From assembly GCA_036897095.1 (NCBI GenBank), contig JAYMSP010000003.1, positions 62,001 to 126,000 of the forward strand: a stretch of DNA of 64,000 bases. The letters run 5' to 3'. The notes below the pieces were generated by a model that ran no database searches, had not been told where the DNA came from, and worked only from the letters and a program-made list of their open reading frames with translations. The stretch is from Plantago elongata. Taxonomy: Eukaryota; Streptophyta; Magnoliopsida; Lamiales; Plantaginaceae. Each line of letters begins with the position of its first letter. The stretch's first letter is position 1. The position numbers were made by a program, and so were the translations under genes. Shown piece after piece: positions 1-12,062 of this stretch.

Positions 1-107
1 TTTATGTTTAAGAATCAATAAATATATACAATGGCATACCAATGGAGAGATGGTGCGACATATGTTACATAACAAATCCATAAGAACTAGTGTTGAAATG
101 ATATTAC

Positions 108-1410
108 CATGTAACATAAGCATTAAGCTTCCTTTTGAAACAAACTCAGAAACCAAGAGCTTTTCTTCTCTACGAAAATGGTAAGCCAATGGTGGCAGGA
201 TGTTCCGGTGCCTTATCCTTCCCATTCTTCTTACTTCTGCATCAAATGCATCTCTGTTGAGCTTATTCATATCCCTGAACCTCTTCACAACAACTGACAC
301 CCCGTTAGACATTATTGCTTTGTAGGCTGATCCCATACCCCCACTACCAAGAACCTCAGCTGCAGCCTTCATCAAATCCTGCAACCCGAAAACTCCCTTT
401 TCTTCATTGACAACCACAAGATCACTTGACCCTTTTGAAGAGCCTCTTCTCGAAGATGATTGCGAGACACTCCTCTCACTGTAGTGTTCTCCTTTCCTGA
501 TGGAGCTCTGACTTCTTTTAGGCATGTGCAATTGCACTACCTCCTCTCTGTTCTCTTTTCCAATAACGCTGAATTTTTCTTCCTTTTCCCTGGCCTTGTT
601 GAAAAGTATGGTTAGTACTAAAACACCTACCACAATGCCTAATACAACCCATTTTGGGCCTGAAGAGTTTTGCTGCTCAACAGGTGCTGCTGCATTTGCT
701 TGTTCACATCTCCTGGACAATACGAAACCGCATAGTCCAGGATTTCCCTCAAAAGATCTAGCTCCAAATCTTGACATGTTGGCAGGGATCTCTCCTTCCA
801 GTCTATTGTTAGACAGATTGATTCTCCTTAAGGAACTCTGTGTAATCGAAGGGATAGGACCTGAGAACAAATTATCTTCCAAAGAAAGGTCCTCCAGATT
901 CACTAGGCTCGTGATCGATGCTGGAATGGGTCCATCAAACCTGTTCCGGCCAAGCTCAAGTTTCTTGAGAGATTTCATGTTGTTAAAGAAGTCTTGGGGT
1001 ATCTGATCTATGAACTGATTACCATATAGAAACAATGATCGTAGTGATGTGAGGCGATTGAATTCGGGTATAGGACCCGAAAAGCTATTGTTCTCAAGGC
1101 TAATGACTCTAAGTCTCCTGAGCATTGCCAATGACTCAATGTCAATATCCTGAGAAGCACCAGAAAGACCAAGGTTGGAAAGTATTACAGCTGAAACATT
1201 CTGACCACCGCCTTCTTCACAGTCTATGCCTCTCCATCTATCCTGGCATGGATGAGTGTTCCTACGCCAAGTGGCATCTAGGGCGGATGAATTTCTCAAC
1301 CCATCTTTGAATTCCAGGAGAGGAATGTCCTCACCTATTGCAACAGACACACGCGCAAGGAGGAGGAGGAAGGTAGAGGAGATAAGAATAAGGCGAACGG
1401 CAATGGCCAT
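108..1410 (-). CDS. LRR receptor-like kinase, pollen receptor-like kinase (PRK) type, partial (first exon)
   Basis: Exon 1 starts at ATG 1410 and ends at 108 before a GT donor at 107-106. The rest of the kinase lies left of the window. The 434 visible residues hold, in order: a hydrophobic signal peptide (MAIAVRLILISSTFLLLLA), an LRR N-terminal cap with the W..C..W.G..C pattern, about five leucine-rich repeats (LENNSFSGPIP, LGRNRFDGPIP, LSNNRLEGEIP), a short Cys pair (GLCGF...RRCEQ), one transmembrane helix near residue 255 (KWVVLGIVVGVLVLTILF), a Ser/Arg-rich juxtamembrane region, and the start of the kinase domain: FGLQDLMKAAAEVLGSGGMG, then VVVKRF carrying the ATP-binding Lys, then RHRNILPPLAY. 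This is the layout of LRR-RLK subfamily III pollen receptor kinases, which act at the pollen-tube plasma membrane upstream of ROP GTPase exchange factors. The exon break after the LMLHG segment fits the family. Pollen expression is inferred from the family only. Confidence 0.9.
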
Positions 1411-3037
1411 AATGAATGAAGGTTCTTACCGAATCGATTGATCCTCCCTTGGAACGGATGAAAAATTCTAAAACCGTTTCTTGGGAGGAGCTTGGTGTGG
1501 TTTTGTTTGTGTTTGGATATGAAATGATGTGTCATGCTGAATATGTTGTTGTGTGGTATACTGATGGCTTATGTTGGCGCAAAAAGATTGGTGATGGAAA
1601 AACTTTCAGCTTTTTATCAGAATGCCAAGACTTTAGAGGTAGATAGAGGTGAGGCTTATTTTGAATTTATCAGAGGACATGAGATAAATCAGGCTACTTC
1701 CATTCTATCTAAATCCACATTTCCTGAAAATAGGCATTAACTTCTAGATATCCTGCACATACTCTATGAAATTTGCAAAAGTTAATGTCTGACAGTCTGA
1801 CTTAGTATTGACAAACAATCTAATTGCACTAGATTCTTTACCAAATCATTATATAGGTATTTGATAATGTTCATGTTAACACTGAATGTTCATGTTAACA
1901 TTGATGGTGAGTTGAAAATGGCTTCTAAGTTTAATACAGGGAGTAAAATGTATTAGTAACAATTATAAAGAGATTAATAAAATTACGAAGGCATATAGTA
2001 TATATCAGAATATATATATCGAATTGAAAGCAGTATATTTTCATGAACAATTACCCTTTTATACTCCAACTTCCAACTTTAAATGTATAACATAAATGTA
2101 CATATTGTATCATATATGTGATACTAGATTCAAGGTGTGAGCATTCACCTATTAGTATACTCCCTATCTTCATGTGATCATTAATAAATATTTTAAGAAA
2201 AAAATGAATAAAGTAAAAGATATAGTAATAAAGTAGGAAAAAGAATGAATAAAAATAGTGATTAAAATAGAATAAATAATATATAAAATATAAGAGTTAT
2301 TTTCTGTTTTAGAAATGAAATATTAAATTGAAATTGATCAAAATGAAATACAAAAAGATGAACGTTATGAATATTTAACAACATTTTTGTATATAATTGG
2401 ATGGTCTAAATCTAATGTTGCAGTAGTTAACACTCAATACAGCCAAATGGTAAGAAATTTTTGGATAAGAGACTTATACTTAAAGTTTTTGTGATTGGAA
2501 CTTGGAAGTTTTAAAATACCTCTTTTTTCCAAACAAGTTCATGAAACTTCATGTACTTAAAATGGAGATGCAATATGCGCAAATTGAATTCGACTTGCAA
2601 TATTTCATTGTCACCGAGAAGGCGAGAACTATTTTTCGAGCATTGATATATTCGACTTCAACGGGAGTCTGATCTAGAATTAGAGGCAGCACGTTCCTAA
2701 ACAATGTCCACAAGGAGCACGACATAAGGGTGACAAGGTAAGTAACAGGTGGCGTATGAAAACCGGGTGTAGTAGATAACCCGTCTGCTCGAATTGAAAA
2801 GTTCCAGTTTGAATCTCACATCACATCGATCACTTCCCTTGCAATGTACACAAACATTTCTTCTGGTTCTCAAACTCAACTAACTATAGCATCAACTGAT
2901 TGATCACCTTCACCTTACTCAACCAACACCCAAATCCCTTAACCCTTTCTCATCACCATCCTTCTTCTTATGCTCCATCAATACTCATCAAACCCGATCA
3001 AAACCCTATCACACCCAAAACATACGCTCTGGATCGA
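1411..3037. other. Intergenic spacer between divergent receptor kinase and polygalacturonase genes
   Basis: AT-rich DNA holding the two promoters of divergently transcribed genes. The only structure I could name is a decayed Stowaway-like element beginning at 2160. Short open frames at 1416-1740 and 2697-2879 show no protein-like composition or known motif. Confidence 0.6.
2160..2375 (-). mobile_element. Stowaway-like MITE, degenerate
   Basis: The left end reads TA then CTCCCTATCTTC, close to the Stowaway terminus CTCCCTCCGTCCC with a TA target. The interior (about 2205-2285) is the reverse complement of the interior of the complete copy at 35763-36003: repeated actttatt/cactat words in the same order. 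The right terminal repeat is not recognisable, so the end is approximate. Confidence 0.45.
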
Positions 3038-6000
3038 ATGGTGGAAACCCTTACTCCGACCCCCCATCACCGCCGTTGGATGATCCCTTCCGCCACCACT
3101 CTGTTCACCACGCAGAGGACCTTAATCACTGCTCTATGGATGGGTCTATTCTTCGTTGTGTTCTACTGGGAGCGAGATGCCGCTACTGGAGTTTTGTTTT
3201 TTGGGCGTGGGGTGCAATCGAGGTTCTTCCCGAAGCTCCGGCCGGTGGCGTTTAACTTGACGGACTTTGGAGCGATCGGAGACGGTGTGACGCTCAATAC
3301 GGAGGCGTTTGAGAAGGCGGTGAGGGCGATTTCGAAGCTCGGGAAGAAAGGTGGAGGGCAGCTGAATGTGCCGCCGGGTAATTGGCTTACGGCGCCGTTT
3401 AATCTCACCAGTCATATGACCTTGTTCCTTGCTGAGGGTTCTGTCATTCTCGGCTTTGATGTGAGTTCTATGGTCTAAAAATGATGTTTATGGAATTGTG
3501 TTCTCGTGTAAGGAATTTCAGTTTATTCAGTGCTTAACTATGCCTAATTTACTCTGATAGTTTAAGTGGACGGTGTTATTATGGATTTGTGTTTTCATGT
3601 ATGGAATTTCAGGTAATTTAGTGTTCGACTGTGCCTAATTTCCTCTAATAGCTTAACCAGAAGATGTTATAATGGAAATGGGACGGTATATGATAAGGAG
3701 ACATCATTGATCAATGTTGGAATGGCCAAATGGATGCAACAACTTTGAAGGATATAATGTTCTTTCTTTATTAGTTTGTGTTTCAATAGGGATCTACTAA
3801 CTGCTCTCTCAGCCTGTCAATATGAAATATCTGGGAATAGAAAGTTATTATGCATTAGAAACTACTATGCTGCTGTCTCGTACAATCGTACATGTGTTAG
3901 TGCCTTTGTCAGTACTCAGTATACTGTGAGTCTCACAATTACCCACATGCACTATTGATTGGAAGGATTAGAGATTGAGTTTTGGATTAGATTTTTGCGA
4001 GTGAGAGTAACTGTTGCTTTCATTTTCCTGGCTGCAGTGACATTCTGAATAAACATTTGTTTAGTTAGTGGAGAAATAGCTCTAGTTCTCTATAAGCTAG
4101 AGAGAGATGCTATAAGTTATTGTGTTTTCTATGTTCATTTCCCTTAATGTTTTGATAGCCTTCCTTATTTGGTCTGTATAGATATAATGAAGAAGAATGT
4201 CTATACTTAAAGAAACATTTTTTTTGTATGATCTATGAAGGATGGTTACAGTATGATGCTAGCAATAGAATCTTGGCGTACATAAATATGACTGATAAAA
4301 ACATAAGCTAGGTAGTTTTGTATGGTTATAAGTATAACATAGTGATGCTGAGGATTAATACGACTGGAGCTTTTCGTCAGTTTTTTGAAGTATCTTCATC
4401 ATCATGGATGGATATACTAATTTTTTTTTACTAGAAAGATCTTGTTAGAGTTATATATGAATCTTATGTCTGTCCTGTTTGCTGGCACTTATCTTAACAC
4501 AGTCCATTTGTAGCACTTTCATTTTGCTGAAGAACCTATTGTTATCTCTACATGACCAGTTGTTTTAGTTCCTTTATGGAGATTATGTTTCGGTAATTGT
4601 AGTTACATATAACAGGAGCTTGCAGGTCTCAAATAATCATGTTTCCATTCTTACTGTTTTTATTGATATGTATGCATTATCATGTAGAATGAGAAGTATT
4701 GGCCATTAATGCCTCCATTGCCATCATATGGTCAAGGGAGAGAGCATCCTGGACCAAGATATGGAAGTTTGATCCATGGGCAAAATCTCAAAGATGTTGT
4801 AATTACAGGTCAGTGTAATGTTGTTTCCCTTTTGAATCCCCCACTCCACCACATACCAGACTACAATGACTCACTTTCCTGTGCTGTCTTAGAAATTTAG
4901 ATCTTGTTTGTCTTATGCTTACTCATTCTGCCCTTGTTCATGAGGTAGAAGCCTCAAGTTGTTTTGTTTCCATTTCATCTTATGGTTGATATCCTTTAAA
5001 GCTGACCCAAGGTTATAAATGGACTTCTTAGTGCTTTCTTAGGCTCGATATTCAGGTGGCGTTTATAAGATTAGGGCGTTGTAAATGTAACTATAATGCT
5101 TTTTGTCTGAGTAACAGTTACTCTTGATAACAGGGCATAATGGCACCATCAATGGCCAGGGTCAAACATGGTGGAAAAAGTACCGTCAGAAGCTTTTAAA
5201 TCACACAAGAGGACCACTTGTGCAGATTATGTGGTCAAGTGACATTCTGATATCCAACATAACGTTGCGTGACTCTCCTTTTTGGACCCTCCATCCATAC
5301 GACTGCAAGAACGTCACAATAAGAAATTTAACTATTCTGGCACCCATCTCTGAAGCTCCAAATACTGATGGCATAGATCCTGGTGGGTTTCTCATTAGTC
5401 ATGTTGCATTGTCTGAATATCTGCTGATTTCTTTTAATTGATTCTATTATTTCATTATTCACCCATTTATATTGTTTGCTGGGACATAATCAGAATTCAA
5501 ATACTTGCATTTATGATTAATGGATATTTTGCATATCTACAACAACACAAGCACTTGTATGAAGTGATCTTACCTCGTTAGGCAGGTAAAAAAGCATGTC
5601 TAAATTGTATGCATTTTACTGTTGTGGTGTATTTTTTTGGTCGTCTAACTCATTAGAGGAACTCAGACTAGTCTTAATCTTTCAATAGGTCGTTAGCAGT
5701 GAGATATTGTCACACCATGCAATTGTTTTAAACTAAATTTGTAAGCATTGTTTTAGATTAAAGTTGTACTTTGTAGTAATTAAAATGAGGTGTACCGGAC
5801 ATTGAGTCGCTGATAAGTGATGTCATATGAAATATTCCTTCTCATGTGGCATTTCTTTACCTTATTCATAAGTTGGCTGTGTTCTTCACCTAACCTAACT
5901 AATTTGCGCCTAACGACAGATTCATGTGAAGATATGTTGATTGAGGACTGTTATATCAGCACTGGAGATGATTGTATTGCAATCAAGAGTGGATGGGATC

Positions 6001-7043
6001 AGTATGGGATTGCTTACGGACGCCCTTCTAAGAATATACTGATTCGAAACCTTGTGGTTCGCTCCATGGTCAGGTAATTGAAAATTGTTGAAATCAGTCT
6101 GATATAGATAGACATGATCCACCGACATGTCAATACACATATTTATACGTTCCTTGAGTTCACTCTATGTCGATCATGATTTGTAACTAAATGAACATCG
6201 AGGGTAGTATACATTGCTTCCTCATTATGCTCAGGTGCTTTTACCCCTGAATTCATATTTTTATGCTTAGCCACTCCTTCCACTTGTACGCGTATTACAC
6301 AGGCCTAACTGCATACCGCATCTCCAAACCCCATCCAAGGATTGTAACTGTAATATATTAGGATGTTGTGTAGTGTCTTCATAATGGTAGAGTATTAACT
6401 AATACAAAGGAAATAATTAGAGAAACATGTATGCCGAAATTTTGTATAAATTGTATCCAAGACATATCATTGCTTTAGCTTCGCTTGGTTAATGCAACTT
6501 CCTATCCTCAATAACAGTGCAGGCATATCAATAGGGAGTGAAATGTCAGGTGGCGTATCAAATGTGACCATTGAGAATGTCCACGTATGGGACTCTAGGC
6601 GGGCCATTCGAATCAAGACAGCCCCTGGAAGAGGCGGATATGTTCGAGACATAACATATCGGAATCTAACTTTCAGCAACCTCCGTGTGGGCGTTGTCAT
6701 CAAGACAGATTACAATGAACATCCAGATGCTGATTTTGATCCCAAGGCGGTTCCGGTACTTGAGAACATAAGTTATACCTCAATACACGGTGAAGGAGTT
6801 CGTGTGCCAGTTCGTATTCAGGGGAGTGAGGAGATCTTCATCCAGAATGTCACCTTCCGGGACATGTCTGTCGGGTTTACTTATAAAAAGAAGCACATCT
6901 TCCAGTGCTCTTATGTCGAAGGTCGTGTCTATGGGACCGTTTTCCCCGCTCCATGTGAGAACCTTGATCTGTATGATGAGCAAGGGAACTTGATCAGACG
7001 ATCTACTGCTCAAAATGCATCAGATATAGATTATGATTTTTAA
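3038..7043 (+). CDS. Polygalacturonase-like glycoside hydrolase family 28 protein (five exons, 490 aa)
   Basis: Exons 3038-3460, 4688-4808, 5134-5382, 5920-6073, 6518-7043. All introns are GT-AG and the model closes at TAA. An N-terminal membrane anchor (residues about 28-45, LITALWMGLFFVVFYW) suggests a secretory or type II protein of the wall/Golgi route. The fold is the GH28 right-handed beta-helix, starting NLTDFGAIGDGVTLNT. Visible motifs are APNTDGIDP (residues 256-264, first catalytic Asp), STGDDCIAIKSG (278-289, the Asp pair) and RIK (347-349, substrate binding). The usual G-H-G motif is replaced by SAGISIGSEMSGG, so the histidine is missing, as in a known clade of plant polygalacturonase-like proteins. 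Family role: hydrolysis of homogalacturonan in pectin; activity of this clade is uncertain. An in-frame ATG at 2900 would add 46 residues, but 3038 gives the conserved MVE-type start just before the anchor. Confidence 0.93.
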
Positions 7044-8044
7044 ATGGCCCCTTTCTACAGAGGCCAGTTTTTCCACTATGGTCTTCTTTCATGTTCATAA
7101 CCTTTCCAGAAGATAAGGGGGGCATACTCTAGGGATAGCTATTTGTATTTTTCTTAAGCCCCTTTTGATGTTCTTTGTTGTCCTCTTTATATCTTTGTAT
7201 ATACATCAAAATATGCAGCTGATGCAAGTGAAGATTCCCTTTTTAATTACTGTACACTGGTAGATCAACTCGTGTTAAATAGGACTGGAACATTTAATCA
7301 CAGATGCATGAAGCATGACTTCCACATATTTATTACTAAGAGGTTTTGTATTAAAGTAATTAACGTGGTTACTTTTTCATTTCCTGCTTCAATGGAGGTT
7401 TGGGGCTTTTTTAGTCACTTTCTTGGATTACTAACTTTATTTATTTATTAGAATAATTGGCGCCTCTCGAGTTTTATTTAAAAAATACATGATACATGCC
7501 GGACTCACATAATAATTGGGATTAGTGTAATAATGTGTCTTGCATGCAAGTTAAATTAGGGTGAGAGTCAAATTAAAAACAAATCGCATTCCAGTTAATA
7601 AAACGGTCACCTTCATTTAATATACTGGATTCAAGTCACATTCGTCTAAAGAAAAAAGTTGAAGAGTTAAATTAGGACTTGGTAAAATAGTGCACGGGAT
7701 GAATGTGAGTGATGATGGTTGGGATTATTGCATTGTGTTTGGGTGAGGCACGTGGTGGCTTAAGGCAGGTCCTAACATTTAATTCGCAAAAAGATAGATA
7801 ATAAATTTGACTGAAGGTGAGTTTATGGCTTATGTCCATGGACATAACATTAAATCCGGAGTTAGATGGATAATAAATTGATTGAAGGGGATTTCAATTC
7901 ATGGCATCCTTCAATATAAACATGTGATTTTTTTCTAGATGACTTGTGTCGGATAGCTCTCTAACAAAGGAAAGATAATTATTACTACCACAAAATTTAA
8001 ACTTTAATTATTAAATTTTATAATGAAATTGATAATAGATTACA

Positions 8045-8136
8045 GAGTGAATGCTTATTTAATTTATTTTATTATGATAGTAATAATAAAGAGTGAATGC
8101 TTATTTAATTCATTTTATTATGGTAGTAATAATAAA
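8045..8136. repeat. Tandem duplication, 46-bp unit, two copies
   Basis: Two head-to-tail copies starting gagtgaatgcttatttaat at 8045 and 8091, differing at only a couple of positions. Confidence 0.85.
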
Positions 8137-8980
8137 ATGTAACTTCGTACTATATTCACGGGCTTAACTATTGTAAGATTGAATATAGATTTTAAATAAG
8201 AACGTAAATTATAAAAAATATAGTAGAATTGAATAAAATACAAAAGGTTGTTAATCAAAATATAGGATAATTTTTTTCTTGTAAAATGGAGAATTTTGAC
8301 GTTTAGAGCGGATGAAATATTATATAAGTTTGAAAGAAATTAGAATGAGAGATAGATAAAAGTTGTGAATGGTGATGTGAGGGATAGGAATAGGACTATA
8401 GGAGTATAAGACCATTTTGGTGAGTGGCAAGCGGTGTAAATAAATAGAAATGGAGGGGGAGAGTGATAGATAGGATGAAACACGGAAACAGCACAGCGAT
8501 AACGTGGACTCAAACACCACGTGTTTTAAATGGATAAAGTTAATACTCTTCTTTCATCTATTTTTCATTTTCTTTTAAATTCAAAATTCAGATCAAGGGA
8601 GCACGGGACCCACGTTAATAATGACTATTTCAGTGCAGAGCAAGAGTCACTTCTCGGGAACTTAAATGAAACCACAAATTCCTCGTGCTCTATTTCTAAT
8701 TATTCTACTGATTTCCCTTTTCCGTGAGTTGAAATTTGAAAACCACTAGTTGGATTGCTAATTGCAATTTCCACCCCCTTGCTCAAATCTTTTCTCTTCA
8801 AGGGTCTGCATATCTCTCAATTTTCTCATCAAATCATCAAAGTATTTTAGTAAGTTCTCCTTTTACTTTCGATGTGAAAATATAGAAGTAGAATATTTTT
8901 GGTTTAAAATAATAGTATCAAATTGACACTATGATTATAAAAATTGTAAAATGTAAAGTTTGTAACACCACAAAGAAAGT

Positions 8981-9205
8981 ACTATTTCCTCCGTTCCGCT
9001 AAAAGAGAAATATTTTTTCGTTTCGACGTTCCACTAAAATGAAATAATTTTCTATTTATGAAAATAACATCCACAATACAATTCATTTTTAACCACACAT
9101 TATTAAGTCACATATATCGCAAACTCATTCTTAACCACATACCATTTTATTTAAAAAGTGTGCAAAATCAAATCGTTTCATTATTAAAGGGACGAAAAAA
9201 ATATT
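8981..9205. mobile_element. Stowaway-like MITE remnant
   Basis: The left end resembles TA + cttcctccgttccg-type Stowaway termini, and the right end has aagggacgaaaaa in opposite sense. The interior carries aaccacacattattaag/aaccacataccatttta-type words. Ends are imprecise and the terminal repeats have drifted. Confidence 0.4.
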
Positions 9206-9894
9206 TATGAACTCAAAAGCACTTCCTCGTGTTTTATTTCTAATTTGCATGATTAAACTAAGTGTAGAAATGTGAAATATAAATGCTAAAAAATAGGTCA
9301 CTGTTGGGCTATTCAAACTATGATAAAGGTGTTCATTTGTACACGCATATTATATTCTTTTTGTACACGATAATGATGGGGATGACGCACGCCTCAGGCC
9401 AAAACAAAACTCTTAAAAATAAAATCTGAAAAACATCCGGTAGTTGACGTGTTGCATTGGAGCCAGACATCCAGGATTACAATAAACATATAGTACACCC
9501 GTGAAAATTTTGTTATTAGCATATAACGGCATGCCATTTGTATATACATTAAAAATGACATACTCTTCGTCGAACACGTCATATAACTAAAACTAACCTT
9601 ACTTAACAAGCGATTGGTTAGTCACAAATTTAAATACTACTAGTTTCATTTTCATATCCTTTTGATGCATGATCACCGCACGTAACTCTATACTTTCCGT
9701 ACCTAATAAACCTCAAACTTTTTGATTCATGAATGTTGAATATGAATCATTCATACTGACTTACATACATTCGCAGATCCATTGTACAAGTTAGTTGAGG
9801 AAGCAAGTAAAAAGAAAAGGAAGAAGGATGCCATTGCAATTAACCATTACATAGCAAATGAAAAACCTCCCGTGATTTTTCATGGCTACTTTAC

Positions 9895-9902
9895 TATATA
9901 AA
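9895..9902 (+). promoter_or_regulatory. Probable TATA box of JAZ gene
   Basis: TATATAAA lies about 110 bp upstream of the JAZ start codon. This leaves room for a 5' UTR of roughly 80 nt. Confidence 0.55.
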
Positions 9903-10008
9903 CCACCATCAATTGTCCCCTCCAACTCGTCCATGTTGAGATGTGAAATAGTAGCAATATATCAAAACTACCAAACATAGAAAAAGTGAAGTCTACACAG
10001 CAGAAAGT

Positions 10009-11379
10009 ATGAACTCTTCAGAAGTAGCCACTGCCGGAACCGCTAGATTTTCCGGCGGAAGGTCCACCTTCTCCCGGACATGCAGCCTCCTGAGCCAGTA
10101 CATGAAGGAGAAAGGCAGCTTTCCTGATCTCAAACTCAGCCTAACCACCACCACCACAGCTGAACAACCAAAAAGTAAGCTCCAATTCTCCTATTCTTCG
10201 AGATCTAGGTTAATCAATTTCATTTCCAATTCTGTTGCTAGTTTTAGGTTTATTCATTTTTTCCTAGATTCTGATTCAATTGAACTGTTTGTTAAATAGC
10301 TGGTGCGTCTCCAACTGTGAATTACCTGCCGACGGTTGAGAAATCGGAGTCCGATTTGCCTCAGATGACAATTTTCTACGGTGGTCAGGTTGTGGTTCTG
10401 GACGATTTGCCAGCGGATAAGGCTAAGCAAATCATGATGTTAGCTAGTACCAGCTCTAACGGCGGCGCCACCCAAAATTACCAGAGCTCCGCCGTGTTTT
10501 CGCCGCCGGCTGTGCATAGCCCGTCGGAGTCTGCCACCACTACTTTCAGTGTCCAGGAGCAGGTTAAAAAACCATCTCCTGAGATTGCTCTTGTTGGAGG
10601 TAATTGAGATTAAACATTTATGAGCAATTAGTTTAACCTTAACGAAATCATATAGCATTAATGAGGAATTAGTTGTGCTTAACTAAACTAGATTGAACTA
10701 TGTCATTAATTACGAGTTTCCTTTCGAATTGCAGATTTGCCTATTGCGAGGAAAAACTCTCTGGCTCGCTTTCTGGAGAAGAGAAAGGATAGGTATGCAG
10801 ATTATCTAAAATTCTAAGGGACTGATTGTGATTGATTGTGATGTAATTTGAGTGTACTTTTTCAATTGAAATTGGTTTTTTTTTTTTACAAAATGTTCGA
10901 TTTGATTGGGTAAATTGGCGCTCAGCGATATGACAAACCACCCCTTAAATCATCCATAGATTAAAATATTGATTTCGTAATATGTTTTGGATTCTTCGAA
11001 AACAAAAGTAGAATTTTCGGTTTTATACATTTTGTATTTTTGTGGAACTCATAGTAATAATTTGAAAATAAAAATTAAAAATCTATGAAGTACAAATTAA
11101 AATAGTTTCGAATTTCAATTACATTTCATCTTGTTGAATAAAGAAACCACTATATTTCTCATTCCGTTTCGGTGATAATTAGAAGTTGGAACCATGAAAT
11201 TATCTATTTTAAGGCATGTTTGGATGTGTAGCTAGTGGTAGCTGAAACTGAATAGTTTAAATTTGATGTGTAACAGAATTGTGGCAAACGCACCGTACCA
11301 GATGAGCAAGCCCGTGGCGGCGCCACCAGCTAAAGATGGCGAGAAGTGGCTGGGAATAACATCTCAGGGGAAATGGTGA
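10009..11379 (+). CDS. JAZ: JAZ (jasmonate ZIM-domain / TIFY) repressor, JAZ1-like (four exons, 208 aa)
   Basis: Exons 10009-10174, 10300-10599, 10735-10792, 11277-11379. JAZ proteins repress MYC-type transcription factors in the nucleus. When jasmonoyl-isoleucine is present they are bound by the F-box protein COI1 and degraded. The N-terminus has FSRTCSLLSQYMKEKGSF, matching the conserved N-terminal (cryptic MYC-binding) motif of JAZ1-type members. The ZIM domain is TIFYGGQVVVLDDLPADKA (about residues 77-95), mediating NINJA binding and dimerisation. The Jas motif LPIARKNSLARFLEKRKDR spans exon 3 and is followed across the last intron by IVANAPYQ, the X5PY ending. This splits the Jas domain at the family's known Jas intron. 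Retention of that intron would add seven residues (YADYLKF) and stop at 10815-10817, removing the PY part. The ATG chosen is the first in frame with the conserved N-terminal motif. Confidence 0.97.
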
Positions 11380-11920
11380 AAGTAGTCATGACCAGTTATA
11401 ATATACTTCTACTATATATTAATATGAAGCAGTGATATTATATGTGTTCTTAAATTTCTGTTTCTCCTGTGTTGCCTTCAGTGCTATTCATTGCAGAATA
11501 GTTTGTTTGTTTGTACTGTGTAATGTGTAACTATGTAGAAGGCATTTGTTGTTAAGTTCTTTGTCTTGCTAAGAACCAGATCAGGACATACTAATTGATC
11601 TGTGATGAAATTAATTTCTGTGTCATGTATTTCTCAGTTCTAACCCTGCTTCTTCTTACCTTTTTCTCTACATCTGGAATCCATATGGTTGTTTAAATCG
11701 AATAGGTTAGTTTTCAGGCTCTCACAGCCGATTAAGTTAAATGAATAACTATACATACTAGTCAAAATTGCCTGCATTTAGGAACTTACAAGAAGCTTGA
11801 TCTTGATTATGAAAGGGTTTATATCGTTGATGTGTTCTTGTACGTTTCTTGGATGAAGTAAGTTTGTCATGCTCAATGTAACTTCAAAGGCTGTCAAGAA
11901 GACGAGAAATAAACAATCTA

Positions 11921-12062
11921 GGGGTTGTTTGGTCCATTTGGCTCAATGAACTGTGATTTGGCCTAAAATACATTTCAAATACTCCATCTCAATTCTATTT
12001 CAAATACAATTTTATTAAAATTCATTCAAATGTCCATTCAAATTCTATGTCAATCAGCCTCA
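11921..12062. mobile_element. Tourist/Harbinger-like MITE, family member 1
   Basis: Ends read ggggttgtttgg and, inverted, aggctgattgaca. The interior words gctcaatgaactgtgatttg, cctaaaatacatttcaaata and aattttattaaaattcattc recur in copies at 50822, 54631 and 56054. Confidence 0.6.

Larger units (their letters stand above)
7044..10008. other. Intergenic spacer upstream of JAZ gene
   Basis: No convincing gene. It holds the 3' region of the polygalacturonase gene (about 7044-7330), a 46-bp tandem duplication (8045-8136), a degenerate Stowaway-like element (about 8981-9205) and the JAZ promoter. The open frame at 8530-8727 lacks protein-like features. Confidence 0.6.

Noticed and set aside
524-1006. 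Plus-strand open frame of 160 codons opposite the receptor kinase
   Set aside because: It is the complement of a well-supported LRR/kinase exon and has no protein-like pattern.
3146-3415. Minus-strand open frames opposite polygalacturonase exon 1
   Set aside because: Shadows of a GC-rich coding exon.
8530-8727. Open frame of 65 codons in the spacer before JAZ
   Set aside because: No domain, no splice context, low-complexity Ser/Asn composition; chance frame.
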